From Planctomycetota bacterium (GTDB taxonomy: Bacteria; Planctomycetota; Phycisphaerae; Phycisphaerales; Phycisphaeraceae), in contig JAJRXX010000062.1 of NCBI GenBank assembly GCA_024276075.1, forward strand, positions 62,001-126,000: a DNA stretch of 64,000 nt, in the 5' to 3' direction. Position numbers and translations under genes: made by a program. Under the pieces are notes generated by a model. That model was not told the DNA's origin and searched no databases. It worked only from the letters and a program-made list of their open reading frames with translations. Shown piece by piece: positions 33,259 through 41,420 of this stretch. Numbering within the stretch: position 1 is the first letter of the stretch; each line of letters begins with the position of its first letter.

Positions 33259-34938
33259 TTACTGTGCCACGCCGGGATTAACCGTAACCGAGTCCGAGAC
33301 AAGGATATTCGGAGACGATTGGTGCTCATGGAGCATCTCGAAAAAAGCCTTGAAGTCGAGCTGAACAAAGATTTCAGCAAGCTGAGGGTCAAATTGTGTA
33401 CCCGCATACCTGCTTATCTCTTCGAGCGCCTGCTGGTGCGGGACGGGCCTGCGGTAGCTGCGGTTTGAGCTCATCGCATCAAACGCATCCGCCAGACTGA
33501 TCAACCGACCCAGCATCGGGATATTCTGCCCCGAAAGCCCACGGGGGTATCCCTGCCCATCCCACCGCTCGTGGTGGCACAGCACGCCGGGGACCAGGTC
33601 CTGCATCTGCCGGATGTCAGAGACGATCTTGGCACCGATCTCAGGGTGCTTGCGGACCAACGCCTGCTCCCGGTCGGTAAGCGGGCCCGCTTTGCAGAGT
33701 ATTGATTCGGAAACGCCGATCTTGCCCACGTCGTGGATGACGCCCGCCAGGTAGGCCCGTTCGGCTGTATACGGATCGATACCCGCCGCCAGCGCCAGTT
33801 GCTTGGTAACCAAGGCGACGCGTTCAGAATGGCCGTAGGTATAGCTGTCCTTGGCGTCGATCGAATGGGTCAGCGCGTGCAGCGTCCCCAGGAACATCGA
33901 TTGCATGTCTTCATAGAGCAGCGCGTTCTGAAGGTAAATCGCCAAGCTCCCCCCCAACGAAGCGCACAGTTTTGTATCGACGCTGCTTAGCTGTGAGTTA
34001 TTGATCTTGTCGGCTCCGAAGATCACGCCGATTGCTTTACCTTTGTAAACAAGCGGAACTATCAGCAGCTGCGCACCTAGCCGCGGCAGGTGGGGGATAT
34101 CGAGCGTGCGTGTATCGTCCACGATCACCGGTTGTGCGTTGCGCCCGAATCGTGACATCAGCATGCAACCGATACGCAAAAGGACATGGCCCTCACACCC
34201 GTATTGCCCTGACTTAAACAGTTGACCCGCGAGGCTGCTCAGGTGCGAGTCGTCGAGTGTCATAGCCACCCACGAGAGCCCGACAACTTGCTGTAGGTCT
34301 TTACAGACCTGCGCGAGTAACCGGTCCGGGGGATTGTCCACCGTCATGCTCGTCGTGAATTGATGTAGAAGGCTTAACTCTTCGTAAGCTTCGCCAAGAT
34401 GCCTGCTAAGCTGCTTGAGATCAGCCGCCTGGTGCTGCATCTCGGCGGCGTCCCGCCCGACCCAATTGAGCACGCCGGCTAGACGCTTTACCTCAGTTTG
34501 AGTCACAAGCCTGGACCGATCGATACGCGTGATCGTCGCCTGCCGATCTAGCTGTTGCTGATCACACAGCAGGCTCAGCCACTCGCTACGCAGCCATTCG
34601 TCAGTCAATGCCAATACAACAGGTTTGGGTTGCTTGCCTGCTGAAGCGTCGCCATTTTTTTGTATGTGAGCCGCTACCAGGGGGATCAACCATACCCCAT
34701 GCCAAACCTCGACGGGCTGGGCATGTGGACCCCATAGCGCATCTAGGTGACAGTGTAGAGATTGTTTGAATTGTGGACAGCCAACAATGATCTGCTCGAT
34801 CCACACAGCCCGCTCGTCCAAGATGACCGCACCACCTTGAGGGTCTACCCATGCGGGTGTCAAGCCCAGCGACTCAACGCGATGCTGAATCTGCTGGGTC
34901 GCTATGTCGAAGTCGGCTTGACTATAGGACCGTGTCAC
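33259..34938 (-). CDS. GAF-HD-GYP protein (c-di-GMP phosphodiesterase type)
   Basis: 559 residues. Residues 1-150 form an unassigned domain (QGGAVILDERAVWIEQIIVG and later PVVLALTDEWLRSEWLSLLC). A short helical linker and a GAF domain follow (about 190-340). The C-terminal HD-GYP domain (350-540) has HSIDAKDSYTYGHSERVALV, IHDVGKIGVSESIL and WDGQGYPRGLSGQNIP; all metal ligands appear intact. It should hydrolyse c-di-GMP or act as a sensor. The GTG start overlaps the TGA of the receiver gene upstream by four bases (GTGA), so translation is coupled. Confidence 0.92.
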   Translation of the reverse strand: MTRSYSQADFDIATQQIQHRVESLGLTPAWVDPQGGAVILDERAVWIEQIIVGCPQFKQSLHCHLDALWGPHAQPVEVWHGVWLIPLVAAHIQKNGDASAGKQPKPVVLALTDEWLRSEWLSLLCDQQQLDRQATITRIDRSRLVTQTEVKRLAGVLNWVGRDAAEMQHQAADLKQLSRHLGEAYEELSLLHQFTTSMTVDNPPDRLLAQVCKDLQQVVGLSWVAMTLDDSHLSSLAGQLFKSGQYGCEGHVLLRIGCMLMSRFGRNAQPVIVDDTRTLDIPHLPRLGAQLLIVPLVYKGKAIGVIFGADKINNSQLSSVDTKLCASLGGSLAIYLQNALLYEDMQSMFLGTLHALTHSIDAKDSYTYGHSERVALVTKQLALAAGIDPYTAERAYLAGVIHDVGKIGVSESILCKAGPLTDREQALVRKHPEIGAKIVSDIRQMQDLVPGVLCHHERWDGQGYPRGLSGQNIPMLGRLISLADAFDAMSSNRSYRRPVPHQQALEEISRYAGTQFDPQLAEIFVQLDFKAFFEMLHEHQSSPNILVSDSVTVNPGVAQ

Positions 34939-35339
34939 GCCACATCGTTCACTTTCTGATCGGTTGGGCCTGTCAGCAGGTCTTTGACCCGATCCAGGAT
35001 CTCGCGCGAGCTGAACGGCTTGGTGATCACGGCGGCGATGTTGGTCTTAAGATAATCGTCGGAGAGGTTGAATCCACGAGCGGTGACCATAAGGATAGGT
35101 ATCGAGCTTGTGGCTGGATTGTCCCGGAGGCATTTGCTCAACTCGACGCCGGTCATAAACGGCATCTGGTGATCCGTGATGATGAGGTTCGGCAGACGAT
35201 CTAACGCGATGGCGAGCCCTTCTCGGCCGTCTTCTGCTGTGAGCACGTCAAACCCCGCCTCGTCAAGCTTTAGCTTCACGACATGCCGGATATGAGCCTC
35301 GTCATCAATCAGCAATATGAGCGGTCGCGGTTCGCTCAT
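34935..35339 (-). CDS. Single-domain response regulator (CheY-like)
   Basis: 134 residues: LILLIDDEAHIRHVVKLKLD (acidic pair), NLIITDHQMPFMTG (phosphoacceptor Asp), VITKPFSSREILDRVKDLL (switch Lys). GGGGAG four bases upstream supports the ATG. It overlaps the start of the HD-GYP gene; the two probably work as a pair, with the receiver controlling or being linked to the phosphodiesterase. It is preceded on the same strand by the secretin/TPR genes. Confidence 0.93.
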   Translation of the reverse strand: MSEPRPLILLIDDEAHIRHVVKLKLDEAGFDVLTAEDGREGLAIALDRLPNLIITDHQMPFMTGVELSKCLRDNPATSSIPILMVTARGFNLSDDYLKTNIAAVITKPFSSREILDRVKDLLTGPTDQKVNDVA

Positions 35340-35421
35340 GATCTCCCCAGTCGTTTCGGCACCCCGTAAAAACGTCGTTCGTAATGCGTTCGGTCATCAC
35401 GGCCGTAGTTTTTCGTGGTCG

Positions 35422-35691
35422 CTAGCTCCGTGCAACGGCATCTGCCTGACGACTATTGGCCAGACGGATACGCAAGTCAACAGGCAGATTTAATCGATAG
35501 AACAAATCTCTGCGTCCGATGAACATGGGTGGCAACGAATCCTTACCCGCAGCCGTTGTTGTCGTGTGAAGTTCACCCAGATATAGGTGAGCACGGCTAT
35601 CGACGGTGCTGTTGACCACCAAGAACAATATCAATATCAGACACGCCGCAACTAACAATCTGTCAATTCGTAACAAACCCGACAGGATCAC
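35422..35691 (-). CDS. Small single-span membrane protein of the secretin cluster
   Basis: 89 residues from a GTG at 35691, preceded by a strong AAGGGGAGG at a 6-base spacing; a TTG 9 codons upstream is less likely. One membrane segment (LLVAACLILILFLVVNST) is near the N-terminus, with a short periplasmic part (SLPPMFIGRRDLFYRLNLPV). This size and topology resemble GspC/PilP-like accessory proteins, but no motif confirms it. It follows the TPR lipoprotein gene by 64 bp and probably belongs to the same transcript. Confidence 0.7.
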   Translation of the reverse strand: MILSGLLRIDRLLVAACLILILFLVVNSTVDSRAHLYLGELHTTTTAAGKDSLPPMFIGRRDLFYRLNLPVDLRIRLANSRQADAVARS

Positions 35692-35755
35692 GTGACGCCT
35701 CCCCTTTCTGGGCCTCAATTCGAGGCAAACCCCACCGCCAACCGTAGCCTGACCA

Positions 35756-36979
35756 TTAGTCGATTGTTAACTCGTGTTGCTCCGCCTGGGCCGCCACTTT
35801 TGCGAGTAGTTGTCGTGCCCTGCTGTCACCTGGATTTCGGCGTAGCGCCTCGGCGTATGCATCCGCGGCTTCCGCCATGCGATCGCTTCGCTCTAACGTG
35901 ACCCCACGCAGCAAAACGGGAGTGGGGTTTTCCGGTGCTAGTTGCGCCGCCTTGTCGAGCATTTCCAGTGCCAACTCGACCTCACCCTGCTTCGACCAAA
36001 CCACACCGGCCAGCAGATACCCCTCATATTGGTTGGGGGCGAGCTTCTGGATACGGTTTGCCGCTAGCAAAGCACCTTTCGAGTCTTCCTGTGTCAATGC
36101 CAATTCACCGAGCTTGATCCATGTCTCCACGCTCAGGGGATTGGTTCGTGTGAGGCTGATGTAAATGTCTTTCGCCTGGCCGACCCGACCCGAAGCGAGG
36201 TAGCTATCCGCCAATGCGCGTTTAAGATCGGCTCGGTCTGCCTGGCCCGGTTGCTTTAGTAGCGACTCAAACCTGCGAGCAGCCTCCGACCCCTGGCCGG
36301 CCCCAAGCAGCGCAAGCGCCAATTCCTCTTGGATACGCAGGTCGTCGGAACGTATCAGCAACGCCTGACGGAAATAATCGACAGCGTGTCTGTGGTCGCC
36401 ACGCATGACGAACAGTTGACCGATTGCCATGCGGACACCCGCGTTTAGGTCAAAATAGGTCATCTTTTCGGTAAGGATCGCCATGGCTTCATCGACCCGA
36501 TCCAGCACGACGAGCATTTCGGTCATGGCCAAGAGATACGCAGCGTTGTCCGGCTGGAGTTCGTAAGCCTGCTTATAAAAATCGTAGGCGGCATCAAACC
36601 GCATCCACCGCTGCATCACAATACCTTGGTAGTAATAGGCGGGGGCGTGCTTCTCATCCATCTCAATGGCGAGCTTAAAACGGTGAAACGCGCGTTCGAG
36701 CTTGGCGCGTTCCATCGCTACGCGACCGGCGAGCGTGTATAGCCTTGCGTTCTTGGTGTCGATCTTGATGGCTTCGGTGAGTGTCTTTTCAGACTGATCG
36801 AGATCGCCTGCGTCAAACTGCTGCTGTGCCATCTGCAGCATCAGCGTCGAACGCATGGTTTTCCAGCGTGCGTCAGCGGCATTGACATGGTCTTTGTGAG
36901 TCGAGCATCCAGCCGCTAAACCGATGACGACGACAGCCGTAATGAGTTTGCTTGTTGCCCTGGTCTTCGTGAAATACAT
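35756..36979 (-). CDS. TPR lipoprotein of the secretin cluster
   Basis: 407 residues from ATG 36979 (GAGA upstream). MYFTKTRATSKLITAVVVIG and AAGC form a lipoprotein signal. The mature protein is a run of about ten tetratricopeptide repeats: AQQQFDAGDLDQSEKTLTEA, AGRVAMERAKLERAFHRFKL, YYYQGIVMQRWMRFDAAYDF and others. TPR lipoproteins of this kind (PilF/PilW type) support secretin or pilus assembly. It is encoded 64 bp after the secretin gene and probably cotranscribed. The long upstream extension of the frame is secretin sequence, not part of this protein. Confidence 0.85.
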   Translation of the reverse strand: MYFTKTRATSKLITAVVVIGLAAGCSTHKDHVNAADARWKTMRSTLMLQMAQQQFDAGDLDQSEKTLTEAIKIDTKNARLYTLAGRVAMERAKLERAFHRFKLAIEMDEKHAPAYYYQGIVMQRWMRFDAAYDFYKQAYELQPDNAAYLLAMTEMLVVLDRVDEAMAILTEKMTYFDLNAGVRMAIGQLFVMRGDHRHAVDYFRQALLIRSDDLRIQEELALALLGAGQGSEAARRFESLLKQPGQADRADLKRALADSYLASGRVGQAKDIYISLTRTNPLSVETWIKLGELALTQEDSKGALLAANRIQKLAPNQYEGYLLAGVVWSKQGEVELALEMLDKAAQLAPENPTPVLLRGVTLERSDRMAEAADAYAEALRRNPGDSRARQLLAKVAAQAEQHELTID

Positions 36980-37043
36980 GATCTCTTTTCCTTCCGATCC
37001 AACCGGTGATGCGGGCCCCCACGCATCCGGCTTCGCATAGCGA

Positions 37044-39770
37044 TTAGTCCTCCTGGTCCGGTGACAGCAGCAGCCACTCGACAACCGCATTGAAGGGGTC
37101 GGACTCTGGAACATCTTCTGATTCGGTCGTGATCAATTCATCTGCCTGGAACTGGTCCTCCACCGCGATCACCCCTGCGGATAGATCAGGGGCCGTCGCT
37201 TGCTGAGCGACCTCGTCGCGTACAAATCCAAAATCGGCTGCTGTGCGAGACAGCGAATCCTCAACACTGTCGTTTGCTTGAAAAGCAGAGACGTCGGCCG
37301 TGGTATCGACATCCATTCCCGGATCGATCGCGGGTGTAAAGGCCGCACTATCATCCCACTGGGGCACCTCCACCGTCTGAGCCTGCAGTGTGTCTGGCGT
37401 AGTGACGGTCGACGTGGCAACAGTCGGCGCGGTAACGGTCGGCGTAGCAACCACAGGCTGATTCGTCATCAGCATGGGTGCGTCATCCGTGATGCTGGGC
37501 ACCTCGACGGAAGCGGACGGCACCTGTGCCTTGGGCGTCACCGGAATAATCGAAGCGACATCGGCTTTCGGCGTCTCCCTTTTCTTCGACGTCAGACTCT
37601 TTTTGAGCCAAGATTGAATCTGTGATTTAGCTTCGGCCTGTGGCTTAACACTGGTACTGGGTTGAGGTTCGATCTTGGCTTGGGGCTCAGGCATGACTTC
37701 GGTTTCAAATTGCGTGTCATCGGTAGGTGCGAAGTCGTCCCAAGTGGAGTTGTCCTGGGCAGGAATCTCCATATCAAAAGCGGGCTCCGATTGTGCCTCG
37801 AAGCTGTCTTCGAATACGGGGTCAGGCTGCGTCGACAACCCCGAGTCAAAATTCTGGCTGTCCATATCCTGAATCTGGTAGGACGAATTGTCCTGCCAGG
37901 CGGGCTGATCAAAACCGGTATCGACAGCGGGCGTCACCATGCTCGGGATGGTGGTGTTGAAGCTGGAGCTATCCATGGGCACATCGCTGCTCTCGGGCCA
38001 AGAATAGCCCTGCGAGCCGGCGCCATTGCCAACCGCGCCGCGGAGAATGTCATCAACGGTGCCGTTAAGGATGCTGAAGTTAACCGGATCGTAGACCTGT
38101 TTACCGGTAATCTTCTGCTTAAATTCAATGGCCTCGTAGCTTTTGGGTTCGAGGGTCAGCGCCATATTGACAGCCCAAAGAGCTTTTTCGCTGTTCCCTT
38201 CGCTGTAATACCTCTGTGCGTCGCGGAGGTAAGCGGCAGTCATCTTCGTGCGAGACCAAGGCAGTAATCCCTCGCGTGCACCCAACCGCGCCATCTCGAT
38301 GCTCTCCTGAGTACTCTCGCCAAGTGCGTACAGGCTTTCATCCTTTATGATCGTCGGCGTGATCAGGAAAATGACTTCGTTGCGAACAACCTTGTCATCC
38401 TGACTCTTGAACATAACACCCAGAAGAGGGATATCTCCCAACAAAGGCACCTGCTTGCGAGTAACGGTCGTGTCTTCCTTGAACAGACCGCCCAGGACGA
38501 CCGTTTGGCCGCTCCGAACCACAACGTTAGTGGTGATCTCCTGATTCGTTGTTTCGGGTACCACAAAGCTCCCAACCGTACGGGTCGTATCGCCGGCGGA
38601 GATCGAAGGCTTTAGCTCGAGACGGATGAACCCGTCTTCGCTGACAAACGGGCGTAGCGTTAATTGGGTACCAATTTCGAGGAACTCGACCGTCTGCGTC
38701 GTCGACGTTTGCGTCGCGGTGCTGCTGAGGTAGCCGAGCTTCTCACCAACAAGCAGGTCGGCCCGCTGGCGGTTAAGCACTAGCAACTTCGGGTTTGCCA
38801 GAACGGTCGTGTCCGTAACCGCGTCGAGCGCTCGGATAAACGCGCTGACCGAATGTGTGACGATACCGATCTTCGCCCCGGATTGTCCGGCAGAGGTATT
38901 ACCCACACTGGTCTGAAAGGCCCCCCTGCCTTTGGGCAACGACGTGGTCCCGGAAATCACATCATTGACGACGCCCAGCGGGTCGGAAAAATTGCTCAGT
39001 GCGAAGTCGGCCAACACCGATAGGTCAACACCGAAGGCGTTGTCCTCTGTGAGGCGGGCTTGCAAAATAGTCGACTCGACGAGGACCTGCTTGGGTCGCC
39101 TATCAAGGTCTTTAATCACTTCAAGGATCTCTTCGATATTCTCCTGGAAGTCACGGATGACTATCGTATCGGAGTGGGCAAAACTATTAGCACCGCCATC
39201 AGACAAGCTTGGCTGGAAACCGGCGCCAACGTCACCGCTGATCGAGAGCGACCCCGCCTCTGAAAGCAAGGGCGTCGCAAAAGCAGAGGCGTCGGCGGCT
39301 GTGATGTAGTTCAGACGGACGATCCGGGTGACGGGCTTGCGCTGCGCGTCCTCGATCGCCTCTAGTTCGCTACCCGTATAGACGAATATCAGATTACCTT
39401 TTTCCTGATAGCCGAAACCGTTGGTGTGGAGGATCGCGTCAAGCGCTTCATAAAAGTCCACGCCGTAAAGGTCCGCTGAGATCATGCCCGCGACGTTTCG
39501 GCTGGCGATGATGTTGCGTTGCGATTGCAGGCTCAGGAGTTGGAGCACCTTGGCGACTTCCAAATCTTTTACGTGCAGGTCTACCTGACCGAATGAACCG
39601 ACCTTTACCGCGTGCTTCCCTGCGGACTTGTCGTCGGCATCGTCATCAAAGATGCTGCCCTGTTCGCCCGCGGGAGGAGCCCCGTTGACCTCAAGACCCA
39701 TCCCGACACCCACCCATGCGACAGTGCAAAATAGCACCGCTCTGATCATTATGCGTTTACGATCGCCCAT
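37044..39770 (-). CDS. Type II/III-type secretin with long acidic C-terminal tail
   Basis: 908 residues from ATG 39770 (GAGGAG upstream). A signal segment (IMIRAVLFCTVAWVGVGMGL) is followed by an N0/STN-type domain (VDLHVKDLEVAKVLQLLSLQ) and an N1-like repeat with LNYITAADASAFATPLLSEA. The secretin core runs roughly from residue 230 to 500: TVLANPKLLVLNRQRADLLV, VRSGQTVVLGGLFKEDTTVT and VPLLGDIPLLGVMFK. Unusually, another ~400 residues follow. A TPR-like stretch (AAYLRDAQRYYSEGNSEKAL) is followed by an Asp/Glu/Gln/Pro/Thr-rich tail with repeats such as VATPTVTAPTVATSTVTTPD. It forms the outer-membrane pore of a T2SS or T4P. Confidence 0.92.
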   Translation of the reverse strand: MGDRKRIMIRAVLFCTVAWVGVGMGLEVNGAPPAGEQGSIFDDDADDKSAGKHAVKVGSFGQVDLHVKDLEVAKVLQLLSLQSQRNIIASRNVAGMISADLYGVDFYEALDAILHTNGFGYQEKGNLIFVYTGSELEAIEDAQRKPVTRIVRLNYITAADASAFATPLLSEAGSLSISGDVGAGFQPSLSDGGANSFAHSDTIVIRDFQENIEEILEVIKDLDRRPKQVLVESTILQARLTEDNAFGVDLSVLADFALSNFSDPLGVVNDVISGTTSLPKGRGAFQTSVGNTSAGQSGAKIGIVTHSVSAFIRALDAVTDTTVLANPKLLVLNRQRADLLVGEKLGYLSSTATQTSTTQTVEFLEIGTQLTLRPFVSEDGFIRLELKPSISAGDTTRTVGSFVVPETTNQEITTNVVVRSGQTVVLGGLFKEDTTVTRKQVPLLGDIPLLGVMFKSQDDKVVRNEVIFLITPTIIKDESLYALGESTQESIEMARLGAREGLLPWSRTKMTAAYLRDAQRYYSEGNSEKALWAVNMALTLEPKSYEAIEFKQKITGKQVYDPVNFSILNGTVDDILRGAVGNGAGSQGYSWPESSDVPMDSSSFNTTIPSMVTPAVDTGFDQPAWQDNSSYQIQDMDSQNFDSGLSTQPDPVFEDSFEAQSEPAFDMEIPAQDNSTWDDFAPTDDTQFETEVMPEPQAKIEPQPSTSVKPQAEAKSQIQSWLKKSLTSKKRETPKADVASIIPVTPKAQVPSASVEVPSITDDAPMLMTNQPVVATPTVTAPTVATSTVTTPDTLQAQTVEVPQWDDSAAFTPAIDPGMDVDTTADVSAFQANDSVEDSLSRTAADFGFVRDEVAQQATAPDLSAGVIAVEDQFQADELITTESEDVPESDPFNAVVEWLLLSPDQED

Positions 39771-40176
39771 CCTACATGCTCCTCGGCCTCGCTTTTTCAT
39801 TCCCTGTCCTCATACGCCAATACTCAATCAATACGGTTCTAATCGGCTTATTCTCTCTGCTGCCCTGTCTTGGTATTGACCGCATATCACCACTCGGCTA
39901 CGCCGATGCCCGTTGGCAAATCGGCACTGGTTACACGGCGGCATCATGGGCATGGTTATGCCCTGTGGCCTAAGGCCTGCAGGTCTCATCGGCTTATTGG
40001 GAACCCGACTTTTCCGGGGGTTGCGATCGGGCAAGCGAGATAACAAAGAAGTAGCTTTTAAGCTGTAACGAAGAATCCCTTTTGTGCGGTTATGAGGCCT
40101 GACTATTATCGGGACCGATAGCGTGCCGATAATCGGACGCTATATGCGAAGAGACATGATCTGATAATGCTATTTT
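39771..40176. other. Leader region of the secretin gene with several hairpins
   Basis: On the minus strand upstream of the secretin, four compact hairpins occur in a row. They are AACCC-loop-GGGTT near 39999-40023, CCTG/CAGG enclosing GGCC-TTA-GGCC near 39963-39985, GGGCAT-AACC-ATGCCC near 39948-39964, and AGCTT/AAGCT-type pairing near 40053-40064. Together they suggest a structured 5' UTR or small RNA. I do not recognise a known riboswitch consensus. No ORF is supported. Confidence 0.4.
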
Positions 40177-40304
40177 TTTAGAGCAACTGGCGTAATTAAT
40201 CTCCATAACCAGGTGGCACGGCTTGCTTGCAAGCCGTGAAATACAGATGTCCATTACACCTACGATCCAATCCAGATGGAAAATATTGACGCCCGTTGTT
40301 TTAG
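40177..40304. repeat. R3 MITE-like element, copy B (overlaps a stop codon)
   Basis: About 128 bp with the ends TTTTAGAGCAACTGGCGT / ACGCCCGTTGTTTTAGAA. The core hairpin CACGGCTTGC-TT-GCAAGCCGTG is a perfect 10-bp palindrome. The TAA stop of the GspH-like pseudopilin gene (40301-40303, minus strand) lies inside its terminal repeat. It is inverted relative to copy A. Confidence 0.85.
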
Positions 40305-40810
40305 AATGGGGCGATCGTGACCAATCCGGTAAACGGAGCGACCGCGATGCGGTATCGGATGTTGCCACCTAGCACATCGACCGACCCGCCATCCGTGGGT
40401 GCACCGAGCGGATCAAATTCCAGGAATGCGACGCCGTTAAAAACCGGGTTCTGCATCGTGACGCCTGTGAATCGCGGGTCCGTGTTGAAATCAACGATGA
40501 AGTTTGCGGCACCAAGTCCGCCCGATTTCCAGCTCGCGTTGAGGGTCGTCCCGGCTTGATCTGTGACACGATACCGGTTGTTTGCGGGTTCGAAGATAAC
40601 ACGACGAACCGCCTGGCTGGCAATCGCGTCGTTCTGAGCGATGAGGATATCGGAGATGATCATCCTGCCAGCCGCCTGGACACCTAGTGTGCCGGGGTTG
40701 AGCAAAGACGGGACGACGATCGCGCCCGCGAGCCCAATAATCACGATCACAACCAATACTTCAACTAGTGTGAATCCTCGCGGTGCTAGAGATGTCGAAC
40801 CTCGCCGCAT
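40301..40810 (-). CDS. GspH-type minor pseudopilin
   Basis: 169 residues from ATG 40810 (GGGGAG upstream). RGFTLVEVLVVIVIIGLAGA is a canonical prepilin cleavage site (after Gly) and hydrophobic helix with Glu5. The C-terminal domain has a GspH-like order of beta segments (RRVIFEPANNRYRVTD, VAFLEFDPLG). It should be a minor pseudopilin at the tip of a pseudopilus or a T4P-like fibre. An in-frame ATG at 40867 is possible but overlaps the upstream gene. The stop codon lies within R3 copy B, so the natural C-terminus may have been altered. Confidence 0.85.
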   Translation of the reverse strand: MRRGSTSLAPRGFTLVEVLVVIVIIGLAGAIVVPSLLNPGTLGVQAAGRMIISDILIAQNDAIASQAVRRVIFEPANNRYRVTDQAGTTLNASWKSGGLGAANFIVDFNTDPRFTGVTMQNPVFNGVAFLEFDPLGAPTDGGSVDVLGGNIRYRIAVAPFTGLVTIAPF

Positions 40811-40844
40811 CTGTGGCTTCTCCCCTGCCGTTATCGGCTGGCCG

Positions 40845-41117
40845 TTATTTGTCGCGCGTGCCACCATCGATCCGTACCCGTGCCCGACCCGACTCGAACA
40901 AATTCGATAGCTGCTCGACTTCCCGTGAAACTCTGCGTAGCTCAGCGATCATCTGCTCACGCTGTTGACCGGCGTTTGAAATACCCTGTGCGTAAGCAGG
41001 CGTGGCCATGCTCAAAGATTCCTCGGTGACGACACCAGACCACGTGGTCCAGAGTTGAAGCGCCAAGAGGATCGCCAAAACCGTTAGAACCGAATTGAGG
41101 TATCGCAGGGGATTCAT
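40845..41117 (-). CDS. Small membrane/coiled-coil protein of the pseudopilin cluster
   Basis: 90 residues; AAGGAG with an 8-base spacing supports the ATG. A membrane segment (LTVLAILLALQLWTTWSGVV) and a TPAYAQ stretch that could be a signal-peptidase site are followed by a charged amphipathic helix (REQMIAELRRVSREVEQLSN). I cannot assign a family. It sits 34 bp upstream of the GspH-type gene, so it is probably part of the same secretion unit. Confidence 0.7.
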   Translation of the reverse strand: MNPLRYLNSVLTVLAILLALQLWTTWSGVVTEESLSMATPAYAQGISNAGQQREQMIAELRRVSREVEQLSNLFESGRARVRIDGGTRDK

Positions 41118-41420
41118 ACGCCAGCTCCTTCGACTTGATTGCGAGTTTTATTGACACAGACCGCCGTGTGGCTCTTGGGTCGTTACAGGACCACGACTGC
41201 CCGGCTCTATCTACTTATTAATACGCATTCAGGTAAATTTGTACGTATTGCCATTCAAGAAGAGGTCCACTCCCTCACAGTCGCAGCTCGTTACGGCCAC
41301 GCACGAATTAATCTGAATGCGTATAAGTCTTATCGGCAAGATCAGGGTACCGCTTCGGGAATGCACAAAAGTCGGTTCCTTCACGCCTACCCCCTTGAGG
41401 AGAGACTTTTAAAACAGCTT
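41118..41420. other. Gap containing an R2 element
   Basis: 303 bp with no gene. The middle is the R2 repeat (41221-41324). The remaining sequence shows no ORF of interest and no terminator. Confidence 0.6.
41221..41324. repeat. R2 MITE-like element with perfect 12-bp inverted ends
   Basis: Exactly 104 bp, the same length as two R1 copies, bounded by ATACGCATTCAG and CTGAATGCGTAT, which are perfect inverted repeats. The first ~30 bases read from either end are similar to R1, so R1 and R2 look like relatives. There is no internal gene. A degenerate relative lies at 1744-1835, upstream of prfA. Confidence 0.85.

Noticed and set aside
36980-37114. Long start for the TPR lipoprotein
   Set aside because: Residues before 36979 are the shadow of the secretin 3' end, and the lipobox start has a ribosome site.
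39940-40080. c-di-GMP or other known riboswitch in the secretin leader
   Set aside because: Hairpins are present but I could not match any known consensus (GEMM, TPP, cobalamin), so only an unknown structured leader is reported.
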